Below, piece by piece: positions 26,200 to 33,877 of a DNA stretch of 64,000 bases (the first letter of the stretch is position 1; each line of letters opens with the position of its first letter). The position numbers and the translations under genes were made by a program. Source of the DNA: Lentimonas sp. CC4 (GTDB lineage Bacteria > Verrucomicrobiota > Verrucomicrobiia > Opitutales > Coraliomargaritaceae); NCBI RefSeq assembly GCF_902728235.1, contig NZ_CACVBO010000002.1, forward strand, positions 248,001 to 312,000, read 5' to 3'. The notes under the pieces were generated by a model. That model was given only the letters and a program-made list of their open reading frames with translations, made no database searches and was not told the origin of the DNA.

Positions 26200-27702
26200 A
26201 TGAAAAGATCCTATCTTAAGTCGTATTGGCTTTACTCTCTCGCCCTAGTGGTAGGCGTGCCGTTCCTTTTAGCGGCTGCGGAAAAGCCTAACATCCTATT
26301 AATCATCATTGATGATATGGGGTGGAAGGATATCAGTGTTTCTGGCAGCGCTTACTACGAGACACCTCATATCGACGGGTTGGCTCGCGAGGGCTTGCGC
26401 TTCACTAACGCCTATTCCGCTGCGCCGACTTGCACGCCGTCGCGAGGCGCAATCTATTCGGGGAAATTCCCTGCGCGCACGAAATTGACGGCGGTGTATA
26501 ATCGAAATGAAGGCCCTGATGATCGTTTGTATGCAATCAGCAAATACCAAGGCAAAAACGACCAGACACTTGAGGCCTTACACCGTCACGCCTTGCCCTC
26601 GGGGGAGTTCATCCTGCCACAAGCGCTCGCGGCAGGCGGCTATACGACTGGCTTCTTTGGTAAATGGCACATCGGGGAATGCGCGAATTATCAGCCAGAC
26701 GATCGTGGCTTTGATGTGGCGAAGGGCTATCGCACCTCCTATGTGCCGACCAGCAAGTCTGGTCATTGGATGAAGACCTTTTCGAAATACGGCGCGCACT
26801 TGGAGGGCGTGGATCCAGATGCCTATGTGGCCGACGTGTTGACAGATGAGTGCATTGATTTCATTTCCAAAAATCATGATAAGCGATGGATGGCAGTATT
26901 ATCGCATTATTTGGTTCATTCTCCGGTTCAGCCGAAACCAGAGAAGTTGGCTCATTATCAGCAGAAGCGGAAAACAGACCAGGGCAGTCCGGGCTACGCA
27001 TCTATGGTTGAATCGGTGGACGAGAGTGTCGGCCGAGTGCTACAAGCACTCAAAGCACTCAAGCTTGATGAGAATACGATGGTGATTTTTACTTCGGATA
27101 ACGGAGGATTGACACTCAAGAATACCTCGAACTATCCGTTAATGGGCGGTAAATCCTTTCCCTTTGAAGGCGGAACTAAAGTGCCGTTTATCGTCAAATG
27201 GCCGAGTAAGGTTGATCCCGGGATTTCGGGACAGCGTATTGTTGGCACGGATATTTATCCTACCCTGTTGAGTGCCGCTGGGCTGCTGTTGCGTCCGGAG
27301 CAGCATGTGGATGGTGTCGATCTGATGCCCGTTTTGACAGAGAAAGCTACCTTGGAGCCACGCCCGATCATTGTGCACTATCCGCATTATACGCACGCGA
27401 CAGGACCGTTTTCTTCGATTACGGAAGGAGGCTGGAAATTGATTCGTTTTTACAACGATGAGTTCGGTGCCTACTTGCTCTACGATTTAGACAATGATCC
27501 CCATGAGCGATACGACCTGACCGTCACCAATCCAGAAAAAGTTGCACGGCTGGCAGCGCAACTGGATCGGGCGTTGACGGAGATGCAGGCCGAGATGCCC
27601 AGGGAGAATCTGGACTATACGCCTTCCAATAAGGCGTTGAATTTAAAGACCACTAAGGCGCTGGCCAATAAGGAATGGAAACTGTTTGAAGCACGGCAGT
27701 GA
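26200..27702 (+). CDS. S1-family sulfatase
   Basis: 500 residues. The signal peptide ends near LLAAAEK (28). IIDDMGWKD, the formylglycine motif CTPSR (Cys near 78), GKWHIGE, LSHYLVHSPVQPK, TSDNGGL and FEGGTKVPF are present. The loop between the Cys motif and GKWH is longer than in its neighbours and carries a charged insert (YNRNEGPDDRLYAISKYQGK). The stop codon is followed at once by a decayed thuA upstream sequence (see 27702-27831). Confidence 0.92.
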   Translation: MKRSYLKSYWLYSLALVVGVPFLLAAAEKPNILLIIIDDMGWKDISVSGSAYYETPHIDGLAREGLRFTNAYSAAPTCTPSRGAIYSGKFPARTKLTAVYNRNEGPDDRLYAISKYQGKNDQTLEALHRHALPSGEFILPQALAAGGYTTGFFGKWHIGECANYQPDDRGFDVAKGYRTSYVPTSKSGHWMKTFSKYGAHLEGVDPDAYVADVLTDECIDFISKNHDKRWMAVLSHYLVHSPVQPKPEKLAHYQQKRKTDQGSPGYASMVESVDESVGRVLQALKALKLDENTMVIFTSDNGGLTLKNTSNYPLMGGKSFPFEGGTKVPFIVKWPSKVDPGISGQRIVGTDIYPTLLSAAGLLLRPEQHVDGVDLMPVLTEKATLEPRPIIVHYPHYTHATGPFSSITEGGWKLIRFYNDEFGAYLLYDLDNDPHERYDLTVTNPEKVARLAAQLDRALTEMQAEMPRENLDYTPSNKALNLKTTKALANKEWKLFEARQ

Positions 27703-27831
27703 AATCATCGCCATCACAATGATATTCGTTCAATCCTAGTCACTCTCTGACGCCTCCCGATCCAGCGATCAGGTCTCCACTGTGCCTGTTTCATTTCCTT
27801 CTATCCCGTGAAATTGGGATACCATTTGTTC
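27702..27831 (+). pseudogene. Remnant of a second thuA gene (body deleted)
   Basis: Near 27700-27727 a stretch of about 28 bases resembles the sequence just before and over the start of the intact thuA (23659-23686). At 27782-27830 there are 49 bases identical to 24530-24578, encoding the last residues VPVSFPSIP, the stop and the dyad. The roughly 280 codons between are missing; only some 50 unrelated bases lie there. Confidence 0.75.
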
Positions 27832-27847
27832 AGGAATGAGTTATTAT
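27802..27847 (+). promoter_or_regulatory. Dyad promoter 4: TATCCC-N8-GGGATA, 20 bases, TATTAT
   Basis: Perfect dyad at 27802-27821 and a -10-like TATTAT at 27842-27847, the same core as promoter 3 with one spacer base fewer. The ATG at 27864 is only 17 bases after the hexamer, so the mRNA leader would be about 10 bases or less. Confidence 0.7.
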
Positions 27848-27863
27848 CTTCGGTAAATATCTC

Positions 27864-29360
27864 ATGTATACAAATATCCTGAAGCAGTCTTTTATTGTCC
27901 CTTTTCTCGCCCTTGCCGGGGCAGTGGCCTTTTCCTCGCAACTGAGCGCGAAGGACGAACTCGGCGAAGACCCTTTTGCACTGAACCAAGCCCAGCACCA
28001 AGCAGGCGAAGGTAAGGATAACTGGTCGGGACGTAGTCCAGAGGAGCTGCGCGCGTGGGCTAAAAAGAATTTGCACCATAAACTTACCGCTAGGCGTGTG
28101 ATCGTTGCCAAGGATCATCCCGAGTGGGACTGGTTTCGTAAATCAGGCCTCGGGCTCTTTTTACACTGGGGCTTAACCAGTGAAAATCCACAGACCGGCG
28201 ATGCTTGGGCTATGGTCTGGTCGGAGCGTAAAGCAAAATCAAACCGCTTCATGCAGACACCAGAGGAGATGTTTGCCGTGGCGGAGACGTGGAATCCGAC
28301 GAAATACGATCCCGATCAATGGTTCGCCGCTGCAAGCAAGGCAGGCTTTGGCTATTCGGTGCTCACGACACGGCACCACGATGGTTATGCGCTGTGGCCC
28401 AGTGATTACGGCACTTGGGATACCGGCGACTACATGGGCGGTCGTGACTTAGTGAAAGACTATGTCGAGGCCTCACGTAAAAACAATATGCGCGTTGGAT
28501 TTTATTTCTCAGGTCCGAACTGGCACTACGATTACAAGAATCGGGAGTTTCAGAATCCACCGGGCAAGGACTATAAGGTAAACTACAAGCACGAGAAGGT
28601 GTCTCCAGATACCAAGCTGACGCCTCTCATGGCGACTTCGAGCGCAGCAGAGAAGGCCGAGTCCATCGGACAAGTGCGCGAGCTCATGACCCACTACGGG
28701 CAGATCGATGTGGTTTGGTGGGATGGTAGTGTGGCCATGAACGAAGCGGAGCTCGCTGAGATGCAGCCTGGCGTGTTTGTCGCACGCGGTAATATTGCGA
28801 CCCCAGAAGGCGAGCATCAGGCCGCCAGTCATAATCTCAAAGTGAGCAACGAAGCCGGATGGTGGTGGGAGAGTTGTCAGAAGTCTGAGAATAGTTTTAC
28901 GCCAAACTGGCACTACGGCATCGAATGCGAAACGAATCACTGGGATGCCAACACACTGCTGACCGAGCTGATCCGTTGCCGCGCACTCGGCGGGAACCTT
29001 CTTGTCAATGTGCCACCACGCGGGGACGGTTCGATGATGGACTGGTTCTACGAGGTCTGCAACGAGATGGAAGGGTGGATGGCGCACTCCAAAGAGGCAA
29101 CGTATGACGTCGATCAAGATGCCCCGTTGCCCATGTTGGATCAAACTCAGAACTACACGACCAAACGCGGCAACACCTACTACTCGCTACCGGATGTAGA
29201 AAGCGTCATTTTCATCACCGACGTCACACGCCCGAAGTCGGTGACTTTACTGCGGACAGGCGCGAAATTGGATTTTGAATATCGCGATTCCGCCCTCCGC
29301 GTGGTGCTGCCCACTGAGATGGAGACCGACCTTCCCGACATGGTGAAGATTGTGTTCTAG
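27864..29360 (+). CDS. Alpha-L-fucosidase, GH29
   Basis: 498 residues. The signal peptide is FIVPFLALAGAVAFSSQLSA (about 29). It then has a charged N-terminal extension (ELRAWAKKNLHHKLTARRV) before the barrel. GH29 blocks: FRKSGLGLFLHWGLTS, YSVLTTRHHDGYALWPS, MRVGFYFSGPNWHY, and QIDVVWWDGS with the probable nucleophile Asp287. GGNLLVNVPPRGDG marks the barrel end. The C-terminus (SVTLLRTG...DMVKIVF) is the intact counterpart of the stub at 24601-24747. It is the last gene before tandem array 1. Confidence 0.92.
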   Translation: MYTNILKQSFIVPFLALAGAVAFSSQLSAKDELGEDPFALNQAQHQAGEGKDNWSGRSPEELRAWAKKNLHHKLTARRVIVAKDHPEWDWFRKSGLGLFLHWGLTSENPQTGDAWAMVWSERKAKSNRFMQTPEEMFAVAETWNPTKYDPDQWFAAASKAGFGYSVLTTRHHDGYALWPSDYGTWDTGDYMGGRDLVKDYVEASRKNNMRVGFYFSGPNWHYDYKNREFQNPPGKDYKVNYKHEKVSPDTKLTPLMATSSAAEKAESIGQVRELMTHYGQIDVVWWDGSVAMNEAELAEMQPGVFVARGNIATPEGEHQAASHNLKVSNEAGWWWESCQKSENSFTPNWHYGIECETNHWDANTLLTELIRCRALGGNLLVNVPPRGDGSMMDWFYEVCNEMEGWMAHSKEATYDVDQDAPLPMLDQTQNYTTKRGNTYYSLPDVESVIFITDVTRPKSVTLLRTGAKLDFEYRDSALRVVLPTEMETDLPDMVKIVF

Positions 29361-29385
29361 AGCGAGGCAGTTGCGGTTCATCAGT

Positions 29386-30017
29386 GTAGCGGAACGGGGA
29401 ACCCCGTTTCGGCCTGCGTAGCCTCAGCACGAGCACGTAGTATTGCCGAAACCGCTTCGCGGATCCGCTACAAGGCAACACGTCCGTATTCGCTACAGTC
29501 ACCCAGTGTAGCGGAACGGGGAACCCGTTTCGACCTGCGTAGCCTCAGCACGAGCACGCCGTGAGCCGAAACCGCTTCGCGGATCCGCTACAAGGAAGGA
29601 CGTCCGTATTTGGGACCGCAACCCAGCGTAGCGGAACGGGGAACCCCGTTTCGACCTGCGTAGCCTCAGCGCGAGCACGTGGTATTGCCGAAACCGCTTC
29701 GCGGATCCGCTACAAAAGAAACACGTCCGTATTCGCTACAGCACCTATTGTAGCGGAACGGGGACCCCGTTTCGGCCTGCGTAGCCTCAGCGCGATCACG
29801 ACGTGAGCCGAAACCGCTTCGCGGATCCGCTACAAAAGAAACACGTCCGTATTCGCTACAGTCACCCAGTGTAGCGGAACGGGGAACCCGTTTCGGCTTG
29901 CGTAGCCTCAGCACGATCACGACGTGAGCCGAAACCGCTTCGCGGATCCGCTACAAGCTACCACGTCTGTATTCGCGACAGTCACCTATTGTAGCGGAAC
30001 GGGGAACCCGTTTCGGC
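29386..30017. repeat. Tandem array 1 of palindromic units (about 121 bases, 5 full copies plus a partial)
   Basis: Units start with GTAGCGGA at 29386, 29508, 29628, 29750, 29871 and 29991 (the last truncated after TTTCGGC), so the period is 120-122. Each unit pairs GTAGCGGA with TCCGCTAC and GTTTCGGC with GCCGAAAC, giving a long hairpin of about 87 bases, plus a spacer of about 34 bases. Units differ by a few substitutions; the inner ATTGCC / GAGCC variants alternate in the first four. The array ends 280 bases before dctP. Confidence 0.9.
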
Positions 30018-30063
30018 GTAAATTTCCTTCCTGAGCCGGTTGCCCCTATTTTCGGGTGTTTTT

Positions 30064-30077
30064 ATTGCGCGCGCAAT
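30064..30077. promoter_or_regulatory. Perfect palindrome ATTGCGCGCGCAAT upstream of the TRAP genes
   Basis: A 14-bp perfect palindrome in the 30018-30296 gap, 220 bases before dctP. It could be an operator; it lacks the TATC/GATA arms of the shared dyad, so the transporter may be controlled separately. Confidence 0.35.
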
Positions 30078-30296
30078 TACGCGATTGCTATTCCGTTTGT
30101 GTTAGATTCTAGAGCGATTTGAATATTTCAAGCTGTGTCTGTTATTATTATCAAATTGACGAATCGGTGTGGTTTTAGTTCAAAAGGAGCCTTACTTCTA
30201 TGAGGCTGATGGACGCTCTATCGATCGAACGATTCAGATTTATAAGCTTCGATTACCCCCGATAAACTGAGTGCAGCATTACTGCCACTTGATTAA

Positions 30297-31319
30297 ATGA
30301 AACAAAATAAATCTTATCTTACCTTTGGTGTGATACTGGGCGTGGTCGCAACCTCGTTGGTATTCGCTTTCTTTGGATCGAATGCGCCTGCCGGAGCCGC
30401 GCAAGGGCGCGAACTCAAAGTCTCGCATAATTCGCCCACGAATCATCCAGTTCATGAGGGCCTCGATTTTATGTCTATGCGCGTCGCAGAGCTCTCGGGA
30501 GGGGAGTTGCGGCTTGAGGTCTTCCCCAATGGCCAGTTAGGCAGTGAGACCCAGACCATGGAGCAGTTGCAGGCGGGCACGCTGGACATTGCCAAGGGCA
30601 GTTCGGCGCCGATCAGTAATTTTATCTCAGTCTGTAAGGTCTTTAGCTTGCCGTATTTGTTTCGCGATGAGGAGCACTTCTGGGGCGTTCTCAACGGTGA
30701 GATCGGTCAGGAGATTTTGGATACCTTGGCAACCAACGATGCGGGGCGTTCCAGTGGCTTTCGTGGATTGACTTATTATGATGCGGGTAGTCGTAATTTT
30801 TATGCGAAGAAGGCGATTGAGTCGCCGCAGGATTTGGAAGGAATGAAGATTCGTGTGCAGAACGATCCAGTGGCGATGGATATGATCGATGCCATGGGGG
30901 GCGCACCGACGCCAGTGGCATGGGGCGAGCTCTATACTGCGTTGCAACAGGGCGTGGTTGATGGTGCCGAGAATAACCCGCAGAGTTTTGTGACTTCGCG
31001 TCACTTTGAGGTATGTAAGGAGTTTTCGTTCGATCATCATGCGCGCGTTCCAGACATTTTGCTGATCAGTTTAAAGACTTGGAATAGTTTAAGTGCGCAG
31101 GAGCAAGCTTGGTTGACGCAGGCCGCCAGTGAATCGACCGCCTTTCAGCGTGAGGTCTGGGCCAGCGGCGCGAATGAAGCGATTGCGATGATGGAAGCAG
31201 AGGGAGTGACCATTTCGTATCCTGATATCGCACCATTTATGGCAGTGACACAGTCCGTGCGTGATAAATATGCAACGGGTGAATTGAGCGAGTTGGTGAG
31301 CCGTATCAGCGAGGAATAA
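30297..31319 (+). CDS. dctP: TRAP transporter substrate-binding protein DctP
   Basis: 340 residues. The exported N-terminus (VILGVVATSLVFAFFGSNAPAGA) is followed by the mature start ELKVSHNSPTNHPVHEG. DctP-family blocks include LRLEVFPNGQLGSETQ, the conserved Arg segment DLEGMKIRVQNDPVAMDMI (the Arg that salt-bridges a substrate carboxylate in known TRAP binding proteins) and ALQQGVVDGAENNPQSF. It binds an organic acid and delivers it to DctQM. In this setting the ligand could be a uronate or an acid from deoxysugar breakdown; the family often takes C4-dicarboxylates, so this is open. Confidence 0.93.
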   Translation: MKQNKSYLTFGVILGVVATSLVFAFFGSNAPAGAAQGRELKVSHNSPTNHPVHEGLDFMSMRVAELSGGELRLEVFPNGQLGSETQTMEQLQAGTLDIAKGSSAPISNFISVCKVFSLPYLFRDEEHFWGVLNGEIGQEILDTLATNDAGRSSGFRGLTYYDAGSRNFYAKKAIESPQDLEGMKIRVQNDPVAMDMIDAMGGAPTPVAWGELYTALQQGVVDGAENNPQSFVTSRHFEVCKEFSFDHHARVPDILLISLKTWNSLSAQEQAWLTQAASESTAFQREVWASGANEAIAMMEAEGVTISYPDIAPFMAVTQSVRDKYATGELSELVSRISEE

Positions 31320-31324
31320 GTGCT

Positions 31325-31825
31325 ATGTTAAAATCATTAAATGCATGGGCCTCTCGCTGCCTGAATCTGTTACTGATCATCATTTTCGTCGTGCTTGTGA
31401 TCGATGTGCTCTGGGGCGTGGGGTCGCGTTACTTGTTAGGCACGCAGGCGCGTTGGTCGGAGGAATTAGCACGGCTGCTCATGGTCTGGTTGGCCTTGCT
31501 TGGTGCTGCGTTAGCGACGCGTGAAGGTGAGCACCTCGGTTTGGATATTGTGGTGCGACAGTGGACCGAGGACGTGCAGCGTTGGGCATCGGTCGTGGTG
31601 CAACTTGCGGTGATCGCGTTTGCGTTGATTATTATGGCATGGGGCGGCGGTCAATTGGTTGCCGCGCGCTTTGAGTCTGGTCAGATGTTGCCTGCGTTAG
31701 ATATCTCCAGAGCCTGGTTTTATTTAGCCCTGCCGGTGAGTGGGGTGTTGGTGAGCTGCTTCAGCTTAGAGCGTCTGTTTGCGGAACTCGCTGAAATTTC
31801 AAAGGTAAAGGGGGCGCAGTCATGA
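31325..31825 (+). CDS. dctQ: TRAP transporter small membrane subunit DctQ
   Basis: 166 residues with four predicted membrane spans (LLLIIIFVVLVIDVLWGVG, LARLLMVWLALLGAALA, VVVQLAVIAFALIIMAWGGG, WFYLALPVSGVLVSC). The motif WSEELARLLMVWL after the first span is typical of DctQ. It starts 5 bases after dctP and overlaps dctM by 4 bases (ATGA at 31822-31825), so translation is probably coupled. Confidence 0.93.
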   Translation: MLKSLNAWASRCLNLLLIIIFVVLVIDVLWGVGSRYLLGTQARWSEELARLLMVWLALLGAALATREGEHLGLDIVVRQWTEDVQRWASVVVQLAVIAFALIIMAWGGGQLVAARFESGQMLPALDISRAWFYLALPVSGVLVSCFSLERLFAELAEISKVKGAQS

Positions 31826-33123
31826 GTCAGGAATTTGCACTATTGATCGCCTTGTTTGTGGCCTTGCTTTGTTTGCGAGTGCCGATCGCTTTTGTTTTGG
31901 GCATGGTCACGGTCGTGACGTCGGTTGCGCTGGACTATGATCATATACCCTTAGCCGCGGCGAGTGATCTGAGTAATGGCATTGATAGCTTTGCGCTGCT
32001 TGCCATTCCGTTTTTCATTCTTGCTGGTGAACTGATGGGCTGCGGTGGTTTAGCGCGTCGTTTGATCGACTTGGCCACCGCGGTGGTGGGTCGCTTGCCT
32101 GGCGGCCTAGCAGCGGTGAATACCCTGACATGTATGCTGTTTGGGGCGATCAGTGGTTCCTCGGTGGCGGCGGTTTCCAGTATCGGTGGCACCTTGATTC
32201 CTGAGATGAATCGTAAGGGGTATGATAAAGATTTTAACATCGCGCTCACGGCGTGTGCCGCCACGACGGGTCTGTTGATTCCGCCGAGTAATATCATGAT
32301 CGTTTATGCCTTGGTCGCGGGCAATGTGTCTGTGGCTGCGTTGTTCCTAGCGGGTGTCGTTCCCGGTGTGGTGGTGGGCTTAGGCATTATGTCTGTGGCA
32401 CTGGTGCTTTGTTTAAAGCGTGGCTATGGCAAAGCGATTGATGGCGTGGCGGTGAGTTATCCACCATTCATGCCTTCTTTGTTGGGCGCGCTGCCGAGCT
32501 TGCTCTTGGTCGTGATTGTTCTTGGAGGGATTCTTGGCGGGGTTTTCACTGCCACGGAAGCGTCGGCGATTGCAGTGTTGTGGGCCTTTATTCTCGGAGT
32601 CGGGTGTTATCGCGAAATCGCATTCTCAGAATTACCGAGGATTATTTTGAAAGCCGCGCGCACGACTGCGGTGGTGCTGTTCCTTGTCGCTTGTAGTTAT
32701 GCGATGAGTCGCTTGCTCACTCAGGAGCAGGTGCCACAACAGGTGAGTGCTGGATTGTTAAGTCTGTCCGAAAACCCGATCGTGATTCTCATCATCATGA
32801 ATCTGGTGTTACTGATGGTCGGGGTGTTTATGGATATGACGCCAGCGGTGCTTATCTTTACGCCGATATTCTTGCCGATTGCCACGGCACTCGGGCTCGA
32901 TCCCGTTCACTTTGGTATCATTCTAATCGCGAATCTCTGCATCGGGCTATTAACGCCGCCCGTAGGCACCTGTTTATTTGTCGGAGCAGGGGTGGGGAAG
33001 AGCGATATCGTCAGTGTGTCAAAGGCCATGCTACCATTCTATGTGGTGATGGTGCTGGCCTTGCTGTTGATTACGTATTGGGCGCCGCTATCAATGTTCC
33101 TACCAAATCTGGCTGGCGTGTAG
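31822..33123 (+). CDS. dctM: TRAP transporter large membrane subunit DctM
   Basis: 433 residues, about 11-12 membrane spans, typical for DctM. Recognisable blocks are FALLAIPFFILAGELM, MLFGAISGSSVAAVSSIGG, LIPPSNIMIVYALVAG and FGIILIANLCIGLLTPPVG. The proline-glycine rich loops around these form the Na+/substrate site in known structures. It is the last gene of the dctPQM unit. Only 31 bases separate it from the convergent response-regulator gene, and no terminator hairpin is visible there. Confidence 0.95.
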   Translation: MSQEFALLIALFVALLCLRVPIAFVLGMVTVVTSVALDYDHIPLAAASDLSNGIDSFALLAIPFFILAGELMGCGGLARRLIDLATAVVGRLPGGLAAVNTLTCMLFGAISGSSVAAVSSIGGTLIPEMNRKGYDKDFNIALTACAATTGLLIPPSNIMIVYALVAGNVSVAALFLAGVVPGVVVGLGIMSVALVLCLKRGYGKAIDGVAVSYPPFMPSLLGALPSLLLVVIVLGGILGGVFTATEASAIAVLWAFILGVGCYREIAFSELPRIILKAARTTAVVLFLVACSYAMSRLLTQEQVPQQVSAGLLSLSENPIVILIIMNLVLLMVGVFMDMTPAVLIFTPIFLPIATALGLDPVHFGIILIANLCIGLLTPPVGTCLFVGAGVGKSDIVSVSKAMLPFYVVMVLALLLITYWAPLSMFLPNLAGV

Positions 33124-33154
33124 GAGTCTTGCATGAAGCGAGGTGCTCATTTCT

Positions 33155-33811
33155 TTATTTCAAAATACCTAACTTGTAGGCTTTGCTAATTGCGGAGGGA
33201 GCGTTTTGCACCTGAAGTTTTTTATAGATGTGTTCAAGGTGGGTGGCAATGGTTCGCTGGCTAACGTCGAGTTGATCAGCTACCTGCTTTTTGAGTAGCC
33301 CGTCTCCGATCAGTGCAAGCACTTCATGTTCACGCTGAGAGAGTGTGATCGTGGTCGTGCTGGTTGGGAGCTTCTTTTTCAGCGTGTTTAATATGACACG
33401 AGCGAGACCCGGGTCGATCGATGCGCCACCGTTCATGACCTCGTGGATGCCAGTGATAAGGTCTTCAACTGAGGTGGATTTTAGCAGATAACCATCGGCT
33501 CCGCGCTGAATCGCACAGAGGATATCCGCCTCCATATTCGACTGAGTGAGTATTAGTATCTTTGTGTTTGGTGAATACTGCTTAATCCATGTGATTGAAT
33601 CGAGGCCAGACATGCTAGGCAGATTCAGGTCGAGCAGAATCAGGTCGGGCACGTCGACGCCCGTGGCATTTTGAAGGGTGCGTAGTGCAATCTCCGCCGT
33701 GCCGAACTGGCTTGTTAGGGTGATGTCCGACTCATCATCCAACGCGCAGGCGATGCCTTTTCGATAAGCGACGTTGTCCTCAATCAGCATGATGTGGATG
33801 TTATTTTGCAT
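33155..33811 (-). CDS. NarL/LuxR-family response regulator
   Basis: 218 residues. The receiver domain (1-125) has LIEDN with acidic residues Glu11/Asp12, the phosphoacceptor Asp61 in LILLDLNLP and the conserved Lys in GYLLKS. The LuxR-type HTH (about 153-215) reads TLSQREHEVLALIGDGLLKKQVADQLDVSQRTIATHLEHIYKKLQV. It lies 66 bases after the sensor kinase gene on the same strand, forming a two-component pair. It is a candidate activator for the TATC/GATA dyad promoters: LuxR-type proteins are known to use 20-bp dyads centred near -42.5. This link is inference. Confidence 0.95.
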   Translation of the reverse strand: MQNNIHIMLIEDNVAYRKGIACALDDESDITLTSQFGTAEIALRTLQNATGVDVPDLILLDLNLPSMSGLDSITWIKQYSPNTKILILTQSNMEADILCAIQRGADGYLLKSTSVEDLITGIHEVMNGGASIDPGLARVILNTLKKKLPTSTTTITLSQREHEVLALIGDGLLKKQVADQLDVSQRTIATHLEHIYKKLQVQNAPSAISKAYKLGILK

Positions 33812-33877
33812 GGGTATGGTAATTTTTAATGTGTGAGCCGTCGCATGCCGGTCGCTTCGACCGAGATGTGCGCTCCA

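Noticed and set aside
29561-29920. Protein-coding frames within array 1
   Set aside because: The frames exist only because the repeat unit lacks stops in some frames; they repeat with the unit and have no signal, motif or ribosome site.
29386-30017. CRISPR array
   Set aside because: Units are about 121 bases and similar along their whole length; there are no unique spacers between short repeats and no cas genes nearby.
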